Shown here: positions 43,397 through 51,304 of the stretch, in pieces
Position numbering within the stretch: position 1 is the stretch's first letter
How the letters are laid out: each line of letters starts with the position of its first letter
Assembly: GCF_900186965.1 (NCBI RefSeq)
Contig: NZ_LT906457.1
Coordinates: 2,816,501-2,880,500, forward strand
Reading direction: 5' to 3'
Length of the DNA stretch: 64,000 nucleotides
Source: Legionella spiritensis
Lineage (GTDB): Bacteria > Pseudomonadota > Gammaproteobacteria > Legionellales > Legionellaceae
The notes under the pieces: model-generated
Told to the model about the DNA's origin: nothing
Databases searched by the model: none
The model's input: the letters and a program-made list of their open reading frames with translations, nothing else
Made by a program: the position numbers and the translations under genes

Positions 43397-44656
43397 CTAG
43401 TGTCTGTTTTCCTTCACCAAGAATAACAATCCCCCTCCAATGAGGAAAAAAGGAAGCAAGGCTATCATGCCCACACGCTGACTTCCGGCCCACACCGTCA
43501 AGGTGCCTACCAGAAACGGGCCTAGAAAACTGGTCGCCTTGCCGGACAAGGAATAGAGACCGTACATGCGGGTGATTTCCTCCGGTCTCGCCAGACGGGC
43601 CAGAAAAGTACGGCTGGCAGCCTGCACGGGTCCCACAAAAATACCGATAACCGGCGCAAAAATCCAGAATAAAAGCGTTGACGTCACGGTCAGCAGAAAA
43701 CAAAAGATCAGGGTCAATCCGCCCAGGGCAATAAGAATGGTTTTTCTAGAACCAATCCAGTCATCAAACCAGGCAAACAACACCGCGCCAAGCCCGGCGG
43801 TCATGTTAAGAATAATACCAAACACCATAATGTCGCTGACACTTAATTTAAATGTACCCGCCGCATAAATACCCCCCAAAGCCAGTATGGAATTTAAGCC
43901 ATCGATATAAATAACGCGGGCAATTAAAAACAACAACAGATCACGCTGCCCGGGAAGTCCCTTCAAGGTTGTTCGCAATTCTTTCACACCCATTTTTACA
44001 GCGGTTCCGACCGTAACATGTTTCTCTTTTTTTTGTTGTACCAATAAAAACAAAGGGAGGCTAAACACGGCAATCCATACGGCTACAAATACGGTCACCA
44101 CGCGGATGTTAGCCTGATCCTTCATCCCGAACCACAAACCCGGATCACCCTTCACAAAAACAAACAACGAGATGATCAGGCACAGCAACCCTCCCAGATA
44201 ACCGCATCCCCAGCCCCAACCGGAAATACGCCCCAGATAATTGGGCGGCGCCAGGTCAAACAGAAAGGAATTATAAAAGACAGCACCCACTTCCAGAGCA
44301 AAATTACTGATGAAAACACATACTAACGCCAAAGGAATGGAACGGCTGTCCGGATAGGCGAACCAAAGACCTGCGGTAAACAGCACGCCCAGCCAGGTAA
44401 AAAAGAACAACCAGGATTTATGATGCCCCCCAAAATCAGCGATCGCGCCAACAAACGGGCTGACCAGTGCGATAAGCAGTGCGGAAGCGGATATCGTATA
44501 ACCCCACAATTCCGTGCCCTCAATTTCGCTGGCGGCCATCTCGCTGGTGAAATAGGCGGCAAAAACAAAGGTGAAGATGACGACAAAATAGGACGAATTG
44601 GCAAAGTCATACAACGCCCAGGCAAGGATCTGTTTTCTGTTTTGCTGGCCATTCAT
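43397..44656 (-). CDS. UMF1/Atg22-family MFS permease
   Basis: A 419-residue protein with 12 predicted helices. The start (KQILAWALYDFANSSYFVVI) is the signature of the UMF1 family related to the yeast vacuolar effluxer Atg22; SPFVGAIADFGGHHK is the MFS loop 2-3 motif. Possible substrates are amino acids or other small solutes. It lies 16 bp downstream of the osmoprotectant permease gene on the same strand and may be co-transcribed with it. Confidence 0.88.
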   Translation of the reverse strand: MNGQQNRKQILAWALYDFANSSYFVVIFTFVFAAYFTSEMAASEIEGTELWGYTISASALLIALVSPFVGAIADFGGHHKSWLFFFTWLGVLFTAGLWFAYPDSRSIPLALVCVFISNFALEVGAVFYNSFLFDLAPPNYLGRISGWGWGCGYLGGLLCLIISLFVFVKGDPGLWFGMKDQANIRVVTVFVAVWIAVFSLPLFLLVQQKKEKHVTVGTAVKMGVKELRTTLKGLPGQRDLLLFLIARVIYIDGLNSILALGGIYAAGTFKLSVSDIMVFGIILNMTAGLGAVLFAWFDDWIGSRKTILIALGGLTLIFCFLLTVTSTLLFWIFAPVIGIFVGPVQAASRTFLARLARPEEITRMYGLYSLSGKATSFLGPFLVGTLTVWAGSQRVGMIALLPFFLIGGGLLFLVKENRH

Positions 44657-44671
44657 AGTAGGTTCCCTGCC

Positions 44672-46219
44672 TCAAAGAAATCCGTGTTCTTTTAAAAACT
44701 CATGCGCGACCTGTCGTGGACTTCGCTTCTGTACATCAACCTGATAATTTAACCGCTGCATGGTTTGATTATCAATAGCCCCTGACAACGGTTGCAGCGC
44801 TGACGCAACCTGAGGATGCTTCTTAAGAAAAGCCTCACGAATAATCGGAGCCGCGTAGTAGGGAGGATAAAAATGCTTATTGTCCTTGAGGATGCGCAAA
44901 TGGAATTCAGCGATTCGTCCATCCGTCGTAAACGCTTCTATGATTTGTACATTACCGTTTTTAATAGCCTGATACACCAGATCCGGTTGCATTTGTACAA
45001 TTTTTTTAAATTTAAGGCCATAAGTGCGCGTCAACCCGGGCAAGCCATCCGGGCGCATGAAAAATTCGGCCGGCACAGCCAGGACAAGCTGGTCGGATAC
45101 CCTGCTTAAATCACTTAAATCGACTAATCCGTTCTGGCGGGCAAAATCCTCCGTCACCGCCAGGGATTCCGAATTATCAAAGCCGAAAGGAGCCAGCCAG
45201 ATCAAACCGAACTGCTCCCGATACGCTTTTTTTACAAAATCAAACGTCTGTTCGGCATTTTTAATCTCTTTTTGTTTCAGTACCACGATATAGGCGGTAC
45301 CGGTATATTCCGGATACAAGTCAACCTGTCCGGCCAGCAGCGCGTTTTGCAAAATGGTGGTTGTACCCAGATTAAATTTCCGAATCACTCGTAAATCGGT
45401 TTTGGCTTCAATCAATTCCGCCATTAAATGACCCAGAATATATTGCTCGGTAAAATTTTTACTGCCGATCACAATGTTTTTTTCAGGATCATCAACCTGG
45501 GAGAATGCGTTCTGCACAACAATGACCAACAGTGCGGCTACAATGAACGTCATTAATGTCATTTTGATGGTTTTAAAACGCATGGCCAGACGATGGCGCC
45601 GGGAAGATAAAAGCGTCAGGGTTGCCAGCACGAAATCAATGCCTAAAGCAAGCAAGGCCGCGGGAATGGCGCCCAGAAGAATAAGATTGGGATCATTTAA
45701 CGACAAACCCTGGGTAATAAAATCCCCTAGCCCCCCAGCCCCTATAAAAGCGGCAATGGTGGTAATTCCTATCGTCATGGCCATGGACGTTCGAATCCCG
45801 GCCATCATGACCGGTAACGCCAACGGTAATTCAACAAGATACAGACGTTGCCAGCGGGTAAACCCCAGGCTGTTGGCTACCTGCAGATAAACGGGAGAAA
45901 CGCCTTTCAAACCTGCAAACGTGTTGCCGGTTATGGGTAACAGGGCATAGACAATAAGCGCTATCAGGGTTGGTGTCAGTCCGATACCGACAAACGGTAT
46001 TAAAAACCCGAGCAAGGCAATACTGGGAATGGTTTGAAACACATTGGTCAGACCAAGTACGGATCCTTTCAACCGGGGAAGACGGGTAATTAAAATCCCC
46101 AGACTGACACCGATTAAAATAGCGATAAGCATGGCTGAAAGGGAAATGTAAATGTGCTCGATTAATTTGGCCTGCAATTCATCCCAGTGTGAGGTCAGAA
46201 AATCCCAAAAATGTTTCAT
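44672..46219 (-). CDS. osmoprotectant ABC transporter permease fused to substrate-binding protein
   Basis: A 515-residue fusion. The permease half (about 1-220) has six helices and the EAA loop region (ANSLGFTRWQRLYLVELPLA). The second half (about 245-515) is an OpuAC/OsmX-type binding domain beginning IVIGSKNFTEQYILGHLMAE, with EAFTTDGRIAEF. It imports choline, betaine or similar quaternary amines with the ATPase encoded 3 bp upstream. Permease-binding-protein fusion keeps the receptor tethered at the channel. Aromatic-cage residues were not checked. Confidence 0.9.
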   Translation of the reverse strand: MKHFWDFLTSHWDELQAKLIEHIYISLSAMLIAILIGVSLGILITRLPRLKGSVLGLTNVFQTIPSIALLGFLIPFVGIGLTPTLIALIVYALLPITGNTFAGLKGVSPVYLQVANSLGFTRWQRLYLVELPLALPVMMAGIRTSMAMTIGITTIAAFIGAGGLGDFITQGLSLNDPNLILLGAIPAALLALGIDFVLATLTLLSSRRHRLAMRFKTIKMTLMTFIVAALLVIVVQNAFSQVDDPEKNIVIGSKNFTEQYILGHLMAELIEAKTDLRVIRKFNLGTTTILQNALLAGQVDLYPEYTGTAYIVVLKQKEIKNAEQTFDFVKKAYREQFGLIWLAPFGFDNSESLAVTEDFARQNGLVDLSDLSRVSDQLVLAVPAEFFMRPDGLPGLTRTYGLKFKKIVQMQPDLVYQAIKNGNVQIIEAFTTDGRIAEFHLRILKDNKHFYPPYYAAPIIREAFLKKHPQVASALQPLSGAIDNQTMQRLNYQVDVQKRSPRQVAHEFLKEHGFL

Positions 46220-46222
46220 GAG

Positions 46223-46957
46223 TCAGTTACTTGTTTTATTGTTTAGTAATTGTCCGACAAAGTCGGTAGCGGGATGTTGCAGCACGTCCTCTTTCGCCCC
46301 TATTTGCTCAAGACGTCCTTCGTGCATAATCGCTATCCGGTCAGCCAGACGAAAGGCTTCATTAATGTCATGGGTGACAAAAATGATCGTTTTATTGAGT
46401 TTTTTCTTTAAATCTATGATTTCATTTTGCAATGTTTCCCTGGTAATGGCGTCGAGGGCCGCGAACGGCTCATCCATTAAAATATAATCGGGATTGGTAG
46501 CCAGAGCACGCGCCACCCCGACCCGCTGCTGCTCGCCGCCGGATAATTCATCCGGATAACGATCATAATATTTTTCCGGCTCCAGATTCACCAGTTGTAA
46601 TAACTCATAAACACGCTGCACGCGCTGTTCCTTCGGAATCTTCATGAGCCGCATAATGATCGCAATGTTTTTAGCTACGGTCATATGGGGAAACAAGCCG
46701 GTGTGCTGAAATACAAACCCCATGGAACGCCGCAATTGCACCTTGGGGTAATCTTCTATGGGTTTGTCGTCAATCTCTATGCTGCCCGACGTAGGCTTGA
46801 AGGCGCGATTGATTAAATTCAGCAGTGTGGATTTGCCGCTTCCGGAAGAGCCAAGCAAAACCAGGGTTTCACCATCCAAAATAGATAAGCTAATGTTTTT
46901 TACGGAATAAGTTTCCTTTTCATCAAAGGATTTGGACACATTCTTTAAGGTGATCAT
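46223..46957 (-). CDS. osmoprotectant ABC transporter ATP-binding protein
   Basis: A 244-residue ABC ATPase from ATG 46957: Walker A GSSGSGKSTLL, Q-loop FQHTGLFPHM, signature LSGGEQQRVGVARAL, Walker B YILMDEPFAALD, H-loop VTHD. It groups with the OpuCA/ProV type by its partner gene but lacks the C-terminal CBS regulatory domains, ending shortly after the ATPase core. It powers the fused permease encoded immediately downstream. Confidence 0.9.
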   Translation of the reverse strand: MITLKNVSKSFDEKETYSVKNISLSILDGETLVLLGSSGSGKSTLLNLINRAFKPTSGSIEIDDKPIEDYPKVQLRRSMGFVFQHTGLFPHMTVAKNIAIIMRLMKIPKEQRVQRVYELLQLVNLEPEKYYDRYPDELSGGEQQRVGVARALATNPDYILMDEPFAALDAITRETLQNEIIDLKKKLNKTIIFVTHDINEAFRLADRIAIMHEGRLEQIGAKEDVLQHPATDFVGQLLNNKTSN

Positions 46958-47060
46958 CACACGATACTTTGAGTTTTTCGTCAGTCCATGCCCATCATAC
47001 ACGGACTGTTATTCAATTCAACTAAACTTATAGTAGGGCTTGTTGAAAAAGGAGATGGAT

Positions 47061-47459
47061 ATGAGCACGTTATTTTTGGCGACCGTCATTGGCTGGTATC
47101 TCGTCATTGTCAGTCTGTTTTTGTTATTTCGACGCGAAACCATGCGAACGATTATGGCGGAAATACTGGCGCAGCGCGCCCTGGTGTTTGTCCTGGCCGT
47201 TTTCACCCTGATTCTGGGACTGCTGATGGTGACCAGCCATAATATCTGGGTCATGGCCTGGCCGGTGGTGGTAACCCTGATTTCCTGGCTGGTGTTAATA
47301 AGTGGCCTGCTGCGCTTTTTCTGTCCGGATACGGCCATTAAAATGGGGCGATCCTTTTTAAATCATCCGACCGGAATGAACGTGACGACCGTGATTTTTT
47401 TAATCATCGGCCTGTTTTTATTATTCCAGGTCTATTTTGCCGGCTATCTGTCATGGTAG
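47061..47459 (+). CDS. four-helix membrane protein, 132 aa
   Basis: A 132-residue protein with four hydrophobic helices: FLATVIGWYLVIVSLFLLF, ALVFVLAVFTLILGLLMV, VMAWPVVVTLISWLVLI and TTVIFLIIGLFLLFQVYF. GGAG is 6 bases before ATG 47061. The family is not recognised beyond small integral membrane protein. Single gene, divergent from the osmoprotectant transporter. Confidence 0.75.
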   Translation: MSTLFLATVIGWYLVIVSLFLLFRRETMRTIMAEILAQRALVFVLAVFTLILGLLMVTSHNIWVMAWPVVVTLISWLVLISGLLRFFCPDTAIKMGRSFLNHPTGMNVTTVIFLIIGLFLLFQVYFAGYLSW

Positions 47460-47478
47460 TTTGACAATTTCCTTTCTT

Positions 47479-47528
47479 ACACCCGGTGCCCCGGGTGTAG
47501 GTAGCTACGTCTGAAAAAAAACAGACGT
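47479..47528 (+). terminator. tandem hairpins after the four-helix protein gene
   Basis: ACACCCGG-TGCC-CCGGGTGT (47479-47498) is followed by ACGTCTG-(A)8-CAGACGT (47507-47528). The first begins 19 bases after the stop codon. On the minus strand the second stem has a loop of eight T. Termination is likely, though no U-run follows on the plus strand. Confidence 0.45.
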
Positions 47529-47668
47529 CCACCACCCGCATTTTTTCTACGCGAAACAAAATACCACCCCACCCTGGATTTTTACGGCATATTTTTATAT
47601 GATCGCACACCGTGGGCGCGCCTAATCAGGATGCACCTGCGGTTATTCCTTTTTTACAGGAAGCTATC

Positions 47669-48589
47669 ATGTTTTTTCAACAAACGCCCCGGGAAACGCC
47701 ACCGACTTCCCCCGACCCGCTAAAATCAAAGCGGGAGGCCAAGTTTGTAGAGCAAATCATTTCCAGAGCGAAAAAACGCTTTATCACCGGCCCCAAATAC
47801 AGGCATCAGCAACCGAAAACAAAAGACGGCGCCTTTCTCCGTTCAGCGAATCATATTCCAGGCACCCGTTTTATCGCCGCAGCCGGCCCACGCGGGCAAA
47901 CTTCTCTTGAAAATTTCCTCACGGATATCCTGTCTCACGATCCGCCGGTTTCCTCAGTCGTTGCCTTAGGCGATCGTTTGTCCGATTCAGACAAATGCGC
48001 CAAAGGTGATGATTTTTTAAATTATTACAACAAGGACTATCGCGCAGGCAATTATCTTGTGTCCGCCCGATTATGCAAGGGTGAATTCCGTACGATCCCG
48101 ACTGATAAGTCATCCACCCCCCTAACGTTTGCGCAATCGAAAGTGACGGTCGGCACGGGTAGTGAGTCAATACAATTTACGGTGACAGCTCTGGAATTGG
48201 CCGATCGACAATACCTCGACTTAAATGAGGATCCGGATGACAAAAAAAAGGAAATCCTTTGGAATATATTCCGTATTGACCATGAACAACCGGTGCTGGT
48301 GCATTGCAGGCATGGTCATGGCCGCACCGGACATCTTATCTTCATGATGGAACTTTTAAGGCATTACGACAACATTTTTGCCGCCGGGGATCCCGAAATC
48401 GCAGCCGACGCCATCCTCGAAATACTTGAGAATATACGTACGCCAAGACCCGGTTTGGTGCATAGCAGGGAGCAATTCACCAGTGCTATCCGGAATGTCA
48501 TTCTTCTACATCAATACGGCCTGGAAAAAGGTTATATAGCCCGTGCGGAAGAAGAGGACAATACCACGGGAACCGTATGCACTCTATGA
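47669..48589 (+). CDS. tyrosine-phosphatase-like protein (CX5R), effector candidate
   Basis: A 306-residue protein from ATG 47669 (AGGA 8 bases upstream). VLVHCRHGHGRTGHLIFMM carries the phosphatase P-loop: Cys213, Arg219, then Thr-Gly, as in eukaryotic-type protein tyrosine phosphatases. An acidic loop that could supply the general acid lies upstream (LNEDPDDK near 190-197), which I cannot fix. The N-terminus is basic and Pro-rich. The C-terminus ARAEEEDNTTGTVCTL has a Glu cluster about 10 residues from the end, typical of Dot/Icm signals. No signal peptide. A host substrate is inferred, not shown. Confidence 0.75.
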   Translation: MFFQQTPRETPPTSPDPLKSKREAKFVEQIISRAKKRFITGPKYRHQQPKTKDGAFLRSANHIPGTRFIAAAGPRGQTSLENFLTDILSHDPPVSSVVALGDRLSDSDKCAKGDDFLNYYNKDYRAGNYLVSARLCKGEFRTIPTDKSSTPLTFAQSKVTVGTGSESIQFTVTALELADRQYLDLNEDPDDKKKEILWNIFRIDHEQPVLVHCRHGHGRTGHLIFMMELLRHYDNIFAAGDPEIAADAILEILENIRTPRPGLVHSREQFTSAIRNVILLHQYGLEKGYIARAEEEDNTTGTVCTL

Positions 48590-49030
48590 CTCATGACCTT
48601 CCATCCATATTGTCTGTTGCTGCGTAACCTCAATGGCCGGGGAATCAAGCCAGGATAATTCTTGCGACGGTTGCTCGGGAACCAGATATTGTGCAAGCAG
48701 GTAGGTGACGAAAGCGATCAGGGAAATCACTGCCAGCAATGGATGCAAGATAACCACTATCTTCAGCGATTCCCTTCTTTTAATATCCATCTTGTAAATA
48801 AGAAGACCAAGGCAGGCGGTGAGAATAAATAACAGCAAACAAACTACCAACAAGGGCTGTGCCTGCTCTTTCAGCATGTAAAGAATGATAATAAATATGG
48901 CCACTGCCGCCGTGGCGCCATGAACATAAACAAGACGCCTGGGAGGAAATTTATTTTTTAAAACAGGAATAATGATAACGGCCCCTAAACCGGCCACCAC
49001 GATAAATAAAATGATTGCCAATATCAGCAT
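48584..49030 (-). CDS. membrane protein of unknown function, 148 aa
   Basis: A 148-residue protein with four predicted helices (LILAIILFIVVAGLGAVIII, VYVHGATAAVAIFIIILYML, LLVVCLLLFILTACLGLLIY, VVILHPLLAVISLIAFVTYL) and a polar C-terminal tail. ATG 49030 follows an AGGACAGG ribosome site; an upstream GTG/TTG extension adds no membrane segment. His in helices 2 and 4 recalls cytochrome-b-like bundles, but this is weak. It overlaps the convergent phosphatase gene by 6 bp. Confidence 0.7.
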   Translation of the reverse strand: MLILAIILFIVVAGLGAVIIIPVLKNKFPPRRLVYVHGATAAVAIFIIILYMLKEQAQPLLVVCLLLFILTACLGLLIYKMDIKRRESLKIVVILHPLLAVISLIAFVTYLLAQYLVPEQPSQELSWLDSPAIEVTQQQTIWMEGHES

Positions 49031-49362
49031 GATACCTGTCCTTGTCTCCAGTACTACTTCCCGCCATGGCTTTTCCGGTTTTAAAAAAATCCGGAACCCT
49101 GCGGAAAAATCCATTCCATATAAACACTATAGACGGTTTCCAATCGGCATCAACCATTCGCCTGTCTAAACTATCGCACCAGCCTTGGTTGAATACCCGG
49201 GGTCTATACCTCTCATCAGGCTGTGCTGGTATCCCCAGCAAAAGAAAGGATTTCCATCTGTAAAAATTTTGGTTCACGGAACCCGGGTTCCGATGTTTAC
49301 TTAATGCCGATTTTTCCCTAAACTAGTTCACAATAAAAATCTTACGATTTGAGAAAGGACTC
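49031..49362. other. 332-bp divergent intergenic region with palindrome
   Basis: No gene is supported. A perfect 16-bp palindrome CGGAACCCGGGTTCCG lies at 49277-49292, between the two divergent genes. No fluoride-riboswitch-like sequence is recognisable before crcB. Confidence 0.5.
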
Positions 49363-49737
49363 TTGAGCCAACTATTCTGGATTTCCTGCGGAGCGATTCT
49401 GGGCGCCAATCTGCGTTATGCCGTCAATCGTCTGGCTCTGAGATTCTTATCCCCATCCATCCCTTATGGCACGTTAATCGTCAATATTATGGGAAGCTTT
49501 ATCATCGGTTTTTTTCTGGCCTGGACGCTGGAACGCGTACTGGTTGATCCACGCTGGAAACCCTTTATCGCCGTCGGATTCTGCGGAGCCTTTACTACCT
49601 ATTCCAGCTATAGTTATGAAACATTTACCATGCTGGAACAAGGTCATTACGCATTGGCAGCCGCCAATTTTGTTGCTAACAATCTTTTTGCCCTGCTCGC
49701 TACAATTGCAGGCGTCATGCTGGCCAGGATACTCTGA
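49363..49737 (+). CDS. crcB: fluoride channel CrcB/Fluc
   Basis: A 124-residue four-helix protein with the Fluc features GTLIVNIMGSFIIGFF (Asn at the channel) and GFCGAFTTYSSYSYET (Phe-box and Thr/Ser track). Fluc dimers export fluoride. The start is TTG at 49363, with AAGGA 4-5 bases upstream and no ATG nearby. The DUF190 gene follows by 1 bp. Confidence 0.93.
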   Translation: MSQLFWISCGAILGANLRYAVNRLALRFLSPSIPYGTLIVNIMGSFIIGFFLAWTLERVLVDPRWKPFIAVGFCGAFTTYSSYSYETFTMLEQGHYALAAANFVANNLFALLATIAGVMLARIL

Positions 49738-49738
49738 T

Positions 49739-50053
49739 ATGAAGCTCAAGATGACGAAAATATCCGTCTATATAAACGAAGCCGATCAATGGCAACATCG
49801 CCCCTTGCATCTGGAATTGTTGAAAACACTTCATCAGCATGACATTGCGGGAGGCACCGTTATCCGCGCCGTGGCCGGATTTACCAACAACGGCCCGGTA
49901 GAAACCACATCCCTTGTCGATATCGGGAGTCAACTGCCGCTTATTGTACAATGTATCGATGTGGCGGAAAAAATCGACGTCGTATTGCCTGAAATAAAAA
50001 AAATGGCGGCCTCTCGTCTTATTGTTCGGGAAGAAGTCGAAGCCATCGTGTGA
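49739..50053 (+). CDS. DUF190 family protein
   Basis: A 104-residue soluble protein of the DUF190 family, with ISVYINEADQWQHRPLHLEL, GGTVIRAVAGF and LPLIVQCIDVAEKI. The fold is ferredoxin-like, related to PII-type proteins. It is commonly encoded next to crcB, as here (stop and start 1 bp apart), and may regulate or sense for the channel; that role is inference. Confidence 0.88.
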   Translation: MKLKMTKISVYINEADQWQHRPLHLELLKTLHQHDIAGGTVIRAVAGFTNNGPVETTSLVDIGSQLPLIVQCIDVAEKIDVVLPEIKKMAASRLIVREEVEAIV

Positions 50054-50123
50054 GTCGTTACTTTTTTGCTTTTGTGACAACATCATGTACAATCTGGTTG
50101 CAAACAATGATAACAAATAGATC

Positions 50124-51167
50124 ATGTCGATGTTGCCGCTATTCAAATCATCTTTTGACGGCATAGGAACAGGGGCGGGTGTTGCCTGGCCGTTTTTTGG
50201 TATTCTCTCTTCTACCCTGGGCCTTGTTGCCGGCGGCACCATTGCTCTTATCGCCGGCTCCGTTGCCGGTTTACTATTCTGCCTCATCAGCGGCGCCATT
50301 TTCTATCTGTCCTACCGTAACGCCTGTAAGGAAGAGGTTCGTTTACAGGATAAAGCCGCACAATATCAGGATACGTTAAATACCCTGATTGTTCTTTATT
50401 TAAAAAATATTTATCAGGAATGTTTATTTCACGCGCAACCGGATATGCCGCTGGATATCAGTACATTGTCCCGGCTCCTTCATCAAAAAATAAAACAGGA
50501 CTACGCAACCAATCGTTATGTCAACGATCCGTCCACCAATCAGTTGTTATTACGCTTGCTGGGCAAGCGGTCCCAACAAACCATCATTCCGATTTTTATA
50601 GCCGAGAAATGGAAATTGTTACACAGAAAAGGTTTGTTACCATCCATGACACCTGAAAACCCGCTCGATATCGCCATCAATGATCTAACGACCCAACACA
50701 TCCAAGCCATGACGGTATCGTCGCCCACATCACTCCAGTTTAAAGCAGCCTTCATCAGCGGTGCAGGAACATTCGGTGCCATAGCCGGTTGCGCCGCAGG
50801 ATTTGCGGGACTACTCACCGGACTTGGACTATTCGCCGGATTTGCCGCCATACCGATACTTGGTTGGGCCACGTTAATTCTCGCTTTAGGCGCCGCTCTA
50901 CTGATTGCCTCCTGTTCCGCCCAGCAAGCGTTGGCCCGTCATCAATTACAGGCGAAGGGAAAAACCATCAAATTAATAAACCGGCAATTGGAAACCATAA
51001 ACTGCACCCGAGAGCTCGACCTTCTAACCGACAGGCTGGTCAAGGAAAAACTGGAAAAATATCAACATGATACCGTTTCGTCAAACCGGCATTTCTTTAC
51101 ACCCTGCGCCATACAATCCGGGCAAACATCCGATCAGTTGACCGTCTCCCATTTTAAAATCGGTTAA
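50124..51167 (+). CDS. hypothetical membrane-hairpin protein, 347 aa
   Basis: Two Gly/Ala-rich hydrophobic hairpins are present: residues about 12-62 (VAWPFFGILSSTLGLVAGGT, IALIAGSVAGLLFCLISGAI) and about 210-270 (AGTFGAIAGCAAGFAGLLTG, IPILGWATLILALGAALLIA). Between and after them are long amphipathic helical segments. No signal peptide or enzyme motif. The internal near-symmetry (hairpin plus helical region, twice) and orphan status suggest a Legionella-specific protein, possibly a membrane-targeted effector. No family recognised. Confidence 0.6.
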   Translation: MSMLPLFKSSFDGIGTGAGVAWPFFGILSSTLGLVAGGTIALIAGSVAGLLFCLISGAIFYLSYRNACKEEVRLQDKAAQYQDTLNTLIVLYLKNIYQECLFHAQPDMPLDISTLSRLLHQKIKQDYATNRYVNDPSTNQLLLRLLGKRSQQTIIPIFIAEKWKLLHRKGLLPSMTPENPLDIAINDLTTQHIQAMTVSSPTSLQFKAAFISGAGTFGAIAGCAAGFAGLLTGLGLFAGFAAIPILGWATLILALGAALLIASCSAQQALARHQLQAKGKTIKLINRQLETINCTRELDLLTDRLVKEKLEKYQHDTVSSNRHFFTPCAIQSGQTSDQLTVSHFKIG

Positions 51168-51304
51168 AATGAACAGAATTCCAGTGGTTTTATATGGGAT
51201 CTGTTGACATTCAAATTATCTTTATTTTGAAACCAGGGTAAATAGTGTCAATAATTATCGTTAAAACACAAAGATGACACACCCATGTTAAAAGGATTTA
51301 CCTA

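Noticed and set aside
49300-49362. Fluoride riboswitch before crcB
   Set aside because: The leader is short and lacks the conserved GGNGAUGG...pseudoknot elements.
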